Shown in pieces: positions 39,628-54,200 of a DNA stretch of 64,000 nucleotides (the first letter of the stretch is position 1; every line of letters begins with the position of its first letter). The stretch comes from Pisaster brevispinus (taxonomy: Eukaryota; Echinodermata; Asteroidea; Forcipulatida; Asteriidae), in contig JAMKCF010000001.1 in NCBI GenBank assembly GCA_023634235.1, positions 28,792,920-28,856,919 on the forward strand. The letters are read 5' to 3'. The notes below the pieces were generated by a model. It did not search any database and had not been told where the DNA came from. It saw only the letters and a program-made list of their open reading frames with translations. The translations under genes were made by a program, and so were the position numbers.

Positions 39628-42217
39628 ACTGCTGCTGCTACTGCTGCAACTGCTGCTACTGCTGCTACTGCTACTGCTGCTACTGCTGCTACTGCTGCTA
39701 CTGCTGCTACTGCTGCTACTGCTGCTACTGCTGCTACTGCTGCTACTGCTGCTACTGATGCTACTGCTGCTACTGCTGCTACTGCTGCTACTGCTGCTAC
39801 TGCTGCTACTACTAATACTACTACTAATACTAATACTAATACTACTACTACTAATAATAGTAGTAATAATAAAAATAATAATAACCAGTTCTTATATTGC
39901 GCATTTCACAATAACGTCTCAATGCGCTTTACATTAGTGCCCTGGCCATTGGGCCAATAACATTCCTGTAATCTTTCTCAGCTCCCTGGGGAGTATACAG
40001 CCCGTGCTGCCGTGGCGCTCCGAAGGCTTTTCAAACACAATATCAACCTCTACCCTCGCAGGTACCCATTTATACCCCTGGGTGAAGAGTAGCAATTATA
40101 GAAAAGTATCTTGCTCAAGGACACAAGTGTCATGACCGGGATTTGAAACCACACCCCGATGACTTGACCATCGAAACTTGAATTCAATGCTCTAAACCAC
40201 TCGTAAACAAGTAAATAAATAAATACAAATAAAGTAAAAATAATCACATAAATCAGAAGCAAATAGTATAACAATTTTATAACGTCAAAATATTAGCGTG
40301 TTCACTCGATTTTTTCTTCTCTGTCGGAATATTAATTATCTTCCCGAATGACATAACAACAATTGCGAATACATGTGCTGTGCATTGTATTCATACTGGG
40401 CAAGCCTTACCATTTACGATGTACTGCCTGACGTTGATTCTTGTGGTATTGTACATTTTAGGCGACGGAAAACCATAATGCCTAAAGCGGCAATCGGTTT
40501 TCCTTATCCATATCGACGGTCCACTCAACGAAAGAGTTGGCGGGAAAGACCAAATGTACGGATAGGTTAACGGCGGTGAAATCACCCTGGTTATGTTCCC
40601 AGCTGAAAAGGCGCCCTCACCGATGGCAACTTTGCAGTAAGGGAGTTCAATGATCTCCAGCTGCACTCTGAACCCCGGATCAGAGGTCATCAGCCAAATG
40701 CATACCAGCCCTCCATCGACTTGTTGGATAAAAGAATACGGGGCATCGACGGTTGTTCGTATTTTTTCATTTGTACATAAATCTGGAAATAACATTGATG
40801 AAGATTAGGGTTTTATTTCAGCAAGTATGTACCTGTTAAGGTTACATATAGGGTCGAATATTTATTTTGTCTACGTCAATGGGACAAAAAAAAAACAACA
40901 ACAACAATAATTGTAAAGTTTCAGCTAAAAACATTGAATATGTTTTGTTAAGAAAACAGCATCAAACGGCCAGCAGCATTTTAACACGAATGTTCACATT
41001 TAGCGAGTTGACAGAAACCCTCAACACTCCGAGAAACGATTGACGCATTAATAGTTTCTTAGATTCAAATGTTTTGGGGTAAAACATTATCCAAACCATT
41101 TTACTTCGTAGGAGATCCCTTCTTAAAATTGTTAAGATAATATCAAGAGCTTGAAGTGCCTCCCAACAAGAAACTATTGTCTTTATTGCCATTAATGTTT
41201 GGGGTGGTTACCTAGTTCGAACCTTTAATTTGCTGTAACATTTGCAAGCACACATTTATGTATACTTTGTTTTACATCCACGTAGGATTTACTTATAAAA
41301 ATGACAGTCGGCGTACCAAGAGGGGTGAAAAGGTTCGTTTTGGAATACTAGGTCTTGAACTTTAATTTCGGCGTGTCCTGGCTGAGCGAATAAGAGAACC
41401 GAACTCAGGGTTCGATGTTCTCTATACTTCAACGAACGATGACGCAGCCTTAGCCGAAGCTGTGTCCACCAACTAGGACATGGCCTAAAGGTCTAAAGGT
41501 CATTGGTTATAACTAGTTGATTCTTACCGCAGTACAGCTCGTCGGTCATGTCGTCACAGTTTATCTTTCCGTCACATCTCTGATACCTCGGAATACAGTC
41601 TCCTGATGCGCATGCGAACTGATGGTCACCACAGCCGCCTAGATAGTATTAAATTAAAATTGAGGAATTCGTAGAGTTCAATATAATTCAAGGAAATCCA
41701 TTAGAACTTTCAGAAAGCTTCAAGACATACGTACCTTCATACACCGAAGAGGTATCAATGAAGGGGCATGTGCGTCAATCCCCTGACGTGCAAGCATCGT
41801 CCAATGACACTTCCATTACCTTTCATATGAACGTTGCATCATATGGCGTTGATAGTTGAGTCTCTTACCGTTTGTGCCAACAACACACAGTCCCGTCGTG
41901 CCGTCACATTATCGTGTCGTGCAATTAGGTCCGATCCATTTTGTCCGACAAGTCAATTCGTCCGAACCATTGTGACCAACAAAACAGTAGGTCAGATCCA
42001 TTGTGTCCGGTAAAATATTTTGTCCAACCATTGGTGACAAACTACACCTACATAGACACAGCCGTACGGATTCGGTTTGTGGGGTACCGCTATTGTTGTT
42101 ATATTATTCCCTTTTCTAAAGAATTCCTTTGTGGGGCCCAATTGTTCTTATTGAAATTACCTTGTGGGGTCCATTGTTCCATTGTTGTCAGGACCCAACA
42201 AATACCCTTCCGTGTGT

Positions 42218-42249
<32 letters not shown>

Positions 42250-45200
42250 GTGTGTAAACACCTCCAATCGGGGACCTCCTATTGTCCCTCTTTTGTTTGG
42301 ACTCTAACTTTTTGGCAACAGCTCCCATTGGTTTTGTACACAATTTCTAACTGGGGACCTTTACCCAACCGGGGACCCTATTGTCCTCTTTTGTTATAGG
42401 TCCCCGGTTTGAATGTGAAAACAAACTCACACACACAACCTTACGGATCCGGTTTGTGGGGTACTGCTATTGTTGTTATATTGTTCCCTTTTCTAAAGAA
42501 TTCCCTTGAGGGGCCCTATTGTTCCTATTGAAATTGCCTTGTGGGGTCCATTGTTCCATTGTTAAAAGTACCCCGTAAGTTGGCATGTGTAAGGGCACAC
42601 ACACACACATACGTGCACAGGTACAGCACACCTATACGTTAGAGGACACCTATTGTACTTTCTGTTGTTCCTGTATTGAAGCAATCCCCATTGGTTTTGT
42701 ACACAAATGACTAGTGAGGACAACTGAAAACAAAGAACCGACTAGTGAGGACCAATTGTCCCTATTGTAAAATGTCCTCGGAGGGTAGGCAATACAAACA
42801 CACACCCACACACACTGTATTTTGTCCTATCCAGTGTGTCAAGCAAACCAGGATTATGTCCAGTCCATTTTTGCCGACAAAGTCCGATCCACTGTGTCAG
42901 ACCAACCCGGAGTATGTCCAGTCCATTTTGTCTGACAGAACCTTCCGTCCAACCATCGTGTCCGACAAACCACTATGTTCAATGCATTGTGTGCGACAAA
43001 CCACAATGTCCGACAACCATCATCAATTGTTTCCGGGTTGACCTCGCCCTTGCCTTGCGTTAAACTAACAAATTTTTACCTAGCATTTTGTACGACATTT
43101 TAGTTTGTGTCGGGCATATTAAGTACGCAGCAGGTTTTCCTTCATTTTGTCTTCCCTTACAAAGACTTAATCAATCAGTAAAAATCATTTCAAATTGGTC
43201 GATAATGTTTGTCAAAATAACGATGTTTTGTGTACGTAGCTTTACTTTGTAGAAGTGCACAATGTGCTAAATTGTATGACAACCCAAAATAAGAAAATGC
43301 TCGTTGGTTGACAACTTTTTCTCGCACATCGTAGTTTAAAAATAAGTACCGGTAGTGATCATAGAAAAAAAGAGTATTAACAGAGGACTATCAATGGAAA
43401 AAAATAAATAAATAAACATTAGAACTAGCACTTACCACATCCTAACTCGTCTTCATGAGCAGCGCAGTGTTTCTTTCCATCACAAAGAGAAGATGTGTTA
43501 ACACAATGTAAACCCGAAGGGCATGAAAACTCTTCGACGTCACAACCTAAAGAAAGGGGAACTATCTCTTATCATAAACACATTGAAAAACACACAGTGC
43601 AAACTCTTGTCTTCGAAACTGTTCGGCAATGTACGACGATTAGGTGTAGATAATAGTAAATGTTCGTTTCGTCGTCGTTTTTTAGAAAGTGACAATTAGT
43701 TCAAAAATCTAAAAGTTCATGACTAATTGCGAAATAGTTTCGCTTTTAGACATATACTAAAGCGGACGTGTCATTGTACGTTCCATTATTAACATAATTT
43801 GTATTATAAGTATTATTATTATAATTATTATAATTATTATTATTTTTTCGCAAAGTGGCAAAACATTCCGTTCATTTGGCACTTTTACAAATTGACATAC
43901 ATACAAAATGTGCATGTGTTTCTTTACTGCAGTGTATGTCAAGTCTTATTTGAGGATGTTTACTATGACAAAACTGTGTTCAGAATGTAGGAGAAAAAAT
44001 CCCTTCAAAATACTGAGAGTTCTGTTTAAATGGCAAATTCTGCTTTGAATTGATAGTAAACTTAAAAATAAAAAATTCAATTTCAAAGGCGATTTTTGAA
44101 AACCCTTTATTTTCGGCTGTAGGCGACGGATTAATTATGTAAGCGCAAAATGCATCCCGAGAACTAGCCAGGAACCTAAATGTGGCTTAGAATGTGTACA
44201 CTAAGACAACCGATACCTGAGCTTCATTTATGTACAATGTTTGGAACTAAGATTAGCGCTTCCTTCGAATTAGGTTAATTACATCCATGGATGCGTACAG
44301 ACACATTTAGTCGGCAAATGCCATAGAGAAGGCAGACTTGGCAGACGCATAAACATGTGGGATCTGCCTTCGCATAATGTACGTCTACATTTCCACCATT
44401 TAAAATTAGCTACGTTGAAAACAGCAACACACTCACCGGTTATGTTATATACACTTGCAACAATTCTTATTCTTTGCATTTTCGAATAAATGCTCAATCT
44501 TGTGACGGTTATCCAAACTGAAGGGGCATCAGCAGACAACCCCAAAGGTAGTAAACTCTGGTCGTTTATTACTGCAATCGGCTCTCCATGCGAAGGATTG
44601 ACACCACTCCTGATTTTTAACGTAAAAAAGTTTGCATCGAATTCGAAAATCTTGATTCGAACTCGACTACCTGGCGGCTCCGTGAATATCCAAATACACT
44701 CTTTGTCTAGTTTGTTGGTATTCGGATATTCCACTATAGACACATTGGTGTTATTCGGAATTGATTCAGACGTTCCCGGATAAACAACAAAGTAAGGAAC
44801 ACCATTTGAATCTGTTGTGGAGGGCGACTCTCCCAGAATAGTTATCGAATCTCCAAACTGCAAATTATTGTTTGTAGTTCCGCAAAAATCTGGATAAACA
44901 AAACGAACCAAATTGTCTCTTAAAATACTTTGAGCATTTTGAACAACTGTCACTGATGAAAAAAACAGAAGTTTGTCTGCAGTGCCCCCGGTGTTCTAAA
45001 GTAATGTTAGTTTTACATTGTTATATAATATGATTCAAGAGCCAAACTCGACCCAGTGCCCTCTTGTCCCTGGGATTGTCATACGTTGTCATCGAAACCG
45101 CGAACTGACTACTGCTGTGCGAGAAAAAAACTAAAAAACGAAAAAAACGTTTTAAAACTATCCACCTTACTTGCCACTAACAAAATCGTTGGTTGTTTTG

Positions 45201-48200
45201 AACTGTAAGTTTGAAAGTGGAAATGTGATGCTTGAAGTGGAAACAATCTACTGTTTTTGAATAGTGTAGTCCATATTTAATAAGTATATATTTACCAGGC
45301 CCGCGAGAATATTTTGTTTCCAAAGGGGCGCTGTTATTATTTTTTTTTCAAGGACAATTGGCGTGAGCAGAGCGAAAAGCCATCACGGCGTATGGTCCGG
45401 GCCTGCTTTAATGGTCTGTCGTTACAAGCACAGACACGATTTGGCACATACATTTTTTTTTTTCATTTATTTATTAGTTATTTATTTATTTGTTTTTATT
45501 ATTTATTTTTTTTTTGGGGGGGGAGAATTATTATTAGTTGTATTTGCAAAATGATTACCCCAAAAGTACTTGTTTTCACAAGACTCTTGCAGTAAGTTAC
45601 TAGAATTGAGGCTAAATTTGAAAAATATGTCCAAGGCTAGTTGTTTACGTTCATTTATCGTCCTTAATATTGTCAAAGAATAACATGATTTGTCTGGTTT
45701 AAAAGTCATTAGTACCTAGGGAACAATACGTGCCTCTCGTTAACGACTGCCGGTAATTTGTATGGTGATTATTTTTTTATAAGGATGAACGCATTAGTTT
45801 TTGAAGGCTTATCCCTGGTGTCAAATGCTCACTGATCAATTGCTACAGTCATACATTTTTAAAATTACCATTATGATAAACGAACGTTACATTAAAGCTA
45901 AACAGTGTCATTCTTGTTAACATTTAACATGTCAGGGGAAATTATGATCTTATATGATTGCCATTGACTTAACCAACGCGTACCAATGACTATGTTTGTT
46001 GTTGATGTCACGTTTTTTTTCTACAAGCATAAGCTGGTGAGAGTTGCCCACCGCATGTTACAGTGCATCGCTTTGGGCGACTAGGCTTTCCAGTGGCTGT
46101 AAGGTAGCCACTGGACCGCCCAGCTGCCCAAAGCAATGGAACGTTGAACAGGGTTTCTTCATTTTTATTAGTTTCCTGATTTTTATTTAAATTTTACTCA
46201 TTATAAATTGTTTGTAATGTAGCCATTCAACCAAAGTGTTTTGATGTGGAAACTATATTGTAACACAAATTAAAATCACCTAAAACTGCACCTACTTTAA
46301 TCTTCTATTAGCTGATGGCTCAAAGGTGCCTGGAAGCTCAGTGGTGACCTTATCGTCGCCAGACTTACACGGTCTTTTGAACGTCACTACAGGGTACCCG
46401 GTCTACCTATTGCTTACTCCATTGTGGTCCGAAGACCTTAGGTCTGGATATTTTTGACCCGTTCTTATCGCTCGAGAAAAGATGTTTTAGTTTTCGAGAC
46501 TCGTACAGTAAATTACTACAGTTGTGGTTCAAATCAAAACATTTTTTCCAAGGCTAGTTGTTTATGTCAAATATCGTCCCTTTCGTTAATATTGTAATTG
46601 AATAACATAATATTATGTCAGTTTCAGAAGTGATAAGTCCCAAGGGAACAATAAGTGCCTCTTTAATGGTCTGTCGTTACAAGCACAGACACGATTTGGC
46701 ACATACATTTTTTTTTTCTTTTTTTTATTAGTTATTTATTTATTTGTTTTTATTATTTATTTATTTTTTTTTTTTGGGGGGGAGAATTATTATTAGTTGT
46801 ATTTGCAAAATGATTACCCCAAAAGTACTTGTTTTCACAAGACTCTTGCAGTAAGTTACTAGAATTGAGGCTAAATTTGAAAAATATGTCCAAGGCTAGT
46901 TGTTTACGTTCATTTATCGTCCTTAATATTGTCAAAGAATAACATGATTTGTCTGGTTTAAAAGTCATTAGTACCTAGGGAACAATACGTGCCTCTCGTT
47001 AACGACTGCCGGTAATTTGTATGGTGATTATTTTTTTATAAGGATGAACGCATTAGTTTTTGAAGGCTTATCCCTGGTGTCAAATGCTCACTGATCAATT
47101 GCTACAGTCATACATTTTTAAAATTACCATTATGATAAACGAACGTTACATTAAAGCTAAACAGTGTCATTCTTGTTAACATTTAACATGTCAGGGGAAA
47201 TTATGATCTTATATGATTGCCATTGACTTAACCAACGCGTACCAATGACTATGTTTGTTGTTGATGTCACGTTTTTTTCTACAAGCATAAGCTGGTGAGA
47301 GTTGCCCACCGCATGTTACAGTGCATCGCTTTGGGCGACTAGGCTTTCCAGTGGCTGTAAGGTAGCCACTGGACCGCCCAGCTGCCCAAAGCAATGGAAC
47401 GTTGAACAGGGTTTCTTCATTTTTATTAGTTTCCTGATTTTTATTTAAATTTTACTCATTATAAATTGTTTGTAATGTAGCCATTCAACCAAAGTGTTTT
47501 GATGTGGAAACTATATTGTAACAAAAATTAAAATCACCTAAAACTGCACCTACTTTAATCTTCTATTAGCTGATGGCTCAAAGGTGCCTGGAAGCTCAGT
47601 GGTGACCTTATCGTCGCCAGACTTACACGGTCTTTTGAACGTCACTACAGGGTACCCGGTCTACCTATTGCTTACTCCATTGTGGTCCGAAGACCTTAGG
47701 TCTGGATATTTTTGACCCGTTCTTATCGCTCGAGAAAAGATGTTTTAGTTTTCGAGACTCGTACAGTAAATTACTACAGTTGTGGTTCAAATCAAAACAT
47801 TTTTTCCAAGGCTAGTTGTTTATGTCAAATATCGTCCCTTTCGTTAATATTGTAATTGAATAACATAATATTATGTCAGTTTCAGAAGTGATAAGTCCCA
47901 AGGGAACAATAAGTGCCTCTCATTAACGGCTACCGATAATTTTTATATCGATTTGTTTTTATAAGCATGAACACAATATCTGTAAAGGCTTTGATAGATC
48001 ACTATTAATTTCCCCTTCGCAGTTGACTTGTAAAATGTTAATAACGATGAATTGAAAAGCGTTCAAAAATATTGTGTTGTTGGTTGGTTTAATACCGAAG
48101 TTGGTTTATTTCTGAAATTTTCGTTTATTTTCGCGGTTTTTTTTGTGTGTTTTTTTTTGTCTGAGTTGTTCGATATTTCAGAGTTGTTCGTTTAAATCTT

Positions 48201-51200
48201 AGTTGTTTGTTTATTTCGCTACTGTGTTGTATGGCGCGCATAGTGTGTTCCTCGCTCACGGTGTTTTCCCATTTTCAAAATGTGCATCGCAAAATCACTT
48301 TTTAACCCTGCGCTGCAGTATGATACAGTTTCAGACTACGCACCATGGTCGTACATCCGTCGACTGTACCGTTTACAAATTACGTGCAAAACTGATTTTG
48401 GCTGCTCACAAGCTCTTCCAATTCTTCTAACATGGTATCAATAGACTTACACAGGTTCACTAAATCGAAAGAACCCACAAAAGGCAAAAAAAAAAATTCA
48501 ATGTGTGCATCATGCCAATATACACAGGCGGTCACTTGATTGCGCTGTTTCTTACTGTGCATGTGAATAGCGTGTTATATAACTTTGTTTAGGCGAACCA
48601 TGGAGTCTTTTTTCTTCCTCCATGAGTCAAAACTCCTTCCAAAACATCAGCAGCTGACATCCTGCTCGATAAAGCCATCGTGATAGAGTGAACTCAAATA
48701 AAATATTGCTGTGTGTTCATATGGGTGAGCACACACAGTCGCTTCAAAAAGAAAAAAAAGTTACTCAAATCCAACTTTTTTTTACATTTGACTGCACTGC
48801 TTACCAGTCTTTTGAGAAACAAGCTATATTATTTACTTGGCCTACCCTGAAACCACAGCTTGGTCGCCTTACAGTAAACAGCTGGGGTCTGCATGATGTC
48901 TGCAATAGCAAAGCCAGGGAGTGACAGAATGATTGGTTGTTTAGTGGTACTGCGGTAACAGAGGCTAAGATCTTTGACCTTAGAGTGTATCAATAGTCAA
49001 TGTATTCTCTAAGGGGCTTCGAAGTTAAAGGTGACTGTAGGTCGAAGACTCACCCCAAGCTAATTCCACTGGTATTAGTGTTATCCGGCTATGTTCCATT
49101 AGGGATCTTGCGAAATTTCGCGATTTTTGAGTGTACCGTTAATGACTAAACACAATTTGTTTACAACGGTACAGTCACGGAGTGTACGACGCCACAATGC
49201 AGGGTTAAAAAGTTTCTGTACGCAGTATTATTTTTTTTTTTTGGAATGTGTATTTATTTTTGTTTTACTTCAAAATAATATGCATCTAAATAAATCTACT
49301 TTTACATTGGGACTTTTGTTGAATTATTAACATTTTTATTTCGGATTGTATTTATTTAATTTTATGTAGGCCTAAACTTTAAAACAAGTGGTTTTAGGTA
49401 CATCCTACTCTATTCTTCTTCTTTTAATCTTTTTTTTTTTTTTGCATGTCACTTTGTGTGTGATTTATATTTTTACTTTGTGTAAGTGCCTTAAATATTT
49501 GGGATTTATTGTAGGTTTAAGTTTTGTGTTTGCTTGTTTGTTTGCTTTTGGCATGAGAAGACCGCCTCTTTTGAAAAATTGGACTGTACATTGAAAATTT
49601 CTGCTACCCCATTCAAGCCTGCATTGTACGCATGTCTTTTACGGAGATTATGTACACACAGTCAGGGCCGGCCAGCCGGCCGACCAGGCACACACACACA
49701 GGACATATCACAGTATCACAATACATATACTGGCCGTCCGAGCACAATATAGTGCCGAATATTGTTTTTGTTTTTTGTTTATTGTATATTTATAAACATG
49801 TTACACGTAGCCTACATGATATAAATTGTTAACTTTTCAAAAAATTTCGTTCATGAAACATATTTACTAAAATAGGGGGTGCTTTCAGTGCTGTTGTCAA
49901 GTCTTGTTGTCCGAGTCCGAGTCCTCTTCGGTCCGAGGCCAAGTCCACAAAAATTGGACTCGAGACCGGGCTCGAGTCTCTTTGGGTGCGTTAGTAATTA
50001 TTCCAGCTCCAGGTGCTTTAATATATTTTAGCATCCCCATCCAAAAATGTAGGGGTGCTGCAGCACCCACAGGACCCCTACTCTCGCGGGCCTGCTAGTT
50101 ACAAAATGTTCGTGTCGGTTCGTGAAACCGAATCAAAGGCAAAACAGAAAGTATCGTTCTCACAAAGTGACACACTCCAATTTATTACAAGAATACGTGT
50201 GTGTGTGTGTCTTTGTAAAACGAAGGTCTGTGTGCGCATTTAGTTCGCGAAAACGTTTTCCTTTCATATTTGAGCTTGATGCATAACCTGCATACAGTAG
50301 TAAAGTGCAACTTGTAAATCAGTTCATGAAATCAAAAAAATTCGCTTACAAACCTCATAGAATGACACTTTTTGATAACCATGATCAAAATAATAATAAT
50401 AATAATAAAACTAATAACAGTTAAACACAAACTCACCGCAAGTTTTTTCATCAACATAATTTGTGCAATCCACATTACCATCACAGAAAGTGCTCGACGG
50501 TAGACATTTGTTCTCCGGCTCGCACAACCTCTGCTCAGCTGTGCACAGACCTTTAATCCAAAGGGTTAATCAGAAAACAAACTTTGGCTCACAAGATGTG
50601 ATTCAAAATTTTAAATTCTCAAGCAAAATAGAAACAACATTTCCGCAGGGCTATGTTTGGAGTTAAAGACCGAATTTGCACATACACGTTCCTTGTAACG
50701 GTTTACAATCTGCGGTGGCACAATCTGCAGCTAACCATACCAGGAAACACGGTGGCGGAACCCCTTCCTCTTAAGACAAAACAAAAACAGTTTCGAAGTT
50801 CCGAAGAGAAAAAAGTACGCGAATAAGAAGGCGAAAGAAAGGTTATCGAAAAATAGGCTGTCTGTTTTCCACTCATATGCAGTACACTGCTGTTTATATT
50901 TGTAAGGAAGCCAGTTGTTTATTGCTTACCTTATTTGTGTGATTATTAGAGCTGGGATATGGATAAACTAAGCTGTTCCCCTTTATTGTTAATTCGTGTA
51001 CAGTATTGGTTGTTTTACTCTAACTATACAGTAAAAGGGACCTACAGCTGTATTACGTCCCACCAGTAGGACGACTTAATAACGGTTATGTGTCAACAAA
51101 GAGGGCCATAGTAGAAATGCGGTAACTGATATGATTCTCGATTTACGCTATGAGTTTTGGTGGGATCAGCATGTTCTGCTCGTCTTCAGAAGACTGCTGG

Positions 51201-54200
51201 ACGCTGATTACTAATGCAGTATACGCTGATTACTAATGCAGTTTGCTGGTTTCAGTTCTGCCGTTTTGGTTTAAGCATAGCTCAATGGCGCACAAAGGCG
51301 ATAATTTGAACAGGATAAAAAAGGGGCTCAGCTCAAAGATGCGTGCAGGATTAAATTTCCACCATGCGAAGTTTTAATTATTATTAAAGGATTGTGAAGG
51401 TCAGCTTGATCCGGTCTAAAGGGGTTTTAAATGAATGCTTCCTATTTGACACAAACATTTGTGAACATACACCTCATGTATACGTCAGTGTTACTGTTGA
51501 AAAACAACTAGTGGACTGACGTTTCAATCCTAGCAGAGTCTTTATTGAATCCTTCGAAAAACATTAGTTAGCCAGGTAACTAACTATTTTTTTAGCATTT
51601 ATACCATAGGTTGTTTGGATTGGTAGGAAGTTTGCAACAGTTTGTACTATTCTTACTTTGTTCAGTAGCTGAATTCAGTTTCCTCCATTTCATTATAGTT
51701 TGACACGTATAACAAAACAAATAAGATCATCTAACCTTCATGGTCGTTATACCGCAGGATTAGGATCAAAGTAGACGCCCCATTGATGTAGGCTGTATGG
51801 GAAAACGACAACCAAATGCCGTTCCCGCTGAAATAGAAGGAAGTTCCATTGGGTGGTGACTTGCTGAGTGAAACCCCATCCTCAAGTAATGTTTCGTTGC
51901 CAGATGATTTTAACACTTGTCCGAAAGAAAGAGTTTGCTTTGGCTTGATGTTGACTTGCGCAATATCCAGGTATATGAACGTGTAGCTGGGACTTGTGAA
52001 GAACCAGATACATTTAACGATACCAAAGTCGTGTACATGAATCGTGAAGGGAACGGGTTCGATGATGCTGATGTTTCTTTGGCCGCATACGTCTTCTGCG
52101 AAAAGAAAGCATTTATGCATTGATCAGCATTGTTTTCTCTCAGCCGGAGAGTGCAAAACTTATTATTGTGGGCCTAGGTTCATTAGGTTTTCACATGATG
52201 GTTGACAAGAAACACGTATAATATGAAGGATACGTGGGCTCGATTTACAAGTGTGTGGATTGGGGATTTGCAACAAAAGCATCTCATTGCGGATAAGTCT
52301 TATTGAGGTTTTATTAACATAAATGTCAACAAATAGTGCCATAATGACCATGGCAGTCCTGTGGCTGTATGTGGGATACACTCTTTTCATAATATGACGT
52401 CACACTCTCAAAAAGTGCATTCACTGAGGCACCAGGAGCTAGCTCATTGGACGACAGCTGTTGGAGGAAGGGTGCGCACGTGCAGTAGCTTGGTTAAGTT
52501 CACAATTCCATGTACCACAGAACTGCTTAAATCAAAACAACACATCCCCTTTAAAAAGGAGTGTAAGCCAAATTATGGATTACTAAAAACATGAAGACTT
52601 AATACAAATTCAAGAAACTGTTCATTACACCTGCGGAGATAACATCAAAAAAGATGAACCAACCTTCATCGAATCTTATGAGGAGGGTCAAAGACGATGC
52701 CCTTGTTGCATAGCTTTTAGAAGATACTGACAGCCGAATGTTCCTTTCGCTGCTATAAAAGGTCGTTCCATTGGGCAGTGACGTCGTAATGTTCACGCTA
52801 TCCGCAAATGACGTCACGTTGTTGTGCAGACCTACAAACCGCCCAAACGATAGTATGTTTCCGTTTCCAATACTCGCGTACGTAATGTTGACTGATATGA
52901 ACGTGTAGTTGGGGCTTGTGAGGATCCACACGCAATCATATATTCCCCAATCAGGTATGTTGATAATGAGTGGAACTGGCTCTACGATGTTTATGTTGGT
53001 TTCAAGGCATGTGTCCTCTGTGTATTAATAATAAAACCGTGTCAATATAACCATGGAGGTACCTCCATGATATAACACACTTTCGGGTTTTGATTTTAAA
53101 GTATAACAGGGTTCACGCGACGTCAAACCTTCACATGTTGACACCCGCCGACAAGTTGGGTACCACTTATCATTGTGCTGTTCAAGACCACGCTGGTGTT
53201 GTTGTTTGTCAGTTTGTTGTTCGAAGCCCGTAAAAGGACAATAATTGTTGTTCTTCTCCTCTTTATTATTTCAAGTTCTTTCCCTGGAAATATTAAACGT
53301 ACCCTTCAAATAATATTTTGTTTCCTCAAAATATTAGTTCCAGGGAACGAGCAGTTTTTCCGAAAGTAAGAAATAATCTTTCGAGGGAACAAAGCAACAA
53401 CGATTATACTATTGTTTTCTTTTTACGGCTACCTAAAACTCCGTGCCCACCAAAAATATACTTTTCACTGAGATCAATATGGAAAGTAGAACTATCTTAA
53501 AATTGTACACGCGGTATTTTGCAGAATAAATAGTAATCGCTTACAACTCACTACTTTTGTTGTTGCTCTGGTTGCCTATATAAAGAATCTAACGTGACAC
53601 GGCCTTTAGTTTAGGGCTATAGCCAATAATTATAAGAACTTCGGAGGGGCTTGCAAAATACTTGATAAGATACATAAGAACGAGATATCTCCACACCACA
53701 ATGAAACAGAAAACATGAACAAATGTCGACCTCGAAACTATTAAATCTCGCTAAAGCAGATGCGTAAAGTTTATGCAGTATTGAAGTGGAACCTGGTTTC
53801 GTGCATGGCTGATGGAGGGCGTGACGAACTTGTTTTCCCCTGGGTCACGCAACCTCTTTATGAACAATGATTTCTAAGCAAAGTACAGACCGAAAAAAGG
53901 AAAAAAAAAGACCCGCCGATTTGTTGTTACACAAAGTAGTCATTACCTACGAGAAAGCAACCAATAATTAACCCCAATTTATTTAAAGCCAGTTTAAGTT
54001 TTAACAGATATGACGAAAAATCCGGGGCACGACTTCACAAAGCACCAAGGTCCTTCATAGGATGACTCGTTGATATCACCGTAGTGATCACAAAGCACTT
54101 CTTCTAGCAGTTAAGATTGAACCACACCTCTTTAATTATAACATCGAGCGAAGGGTTTTGAACAAGATTGATTTAAATATCAATTGGAACTTTTACCCCT

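Noticed and set aside
39553..39880. Possible CRISPR-like regular repeat
   Set aside because: Simple sequence with no spacers, in a eukaryotic intron.
39560..39937. Poly-Leu ORF of 125 codons
   Set aside because: TGC/TGCTAC microsatellite at a SINE tail.
41941..42399. 152-codon ORF
   Set aside because: Crosses a modular repeat whose relatives upstream of both gene copies do not keep the frame.
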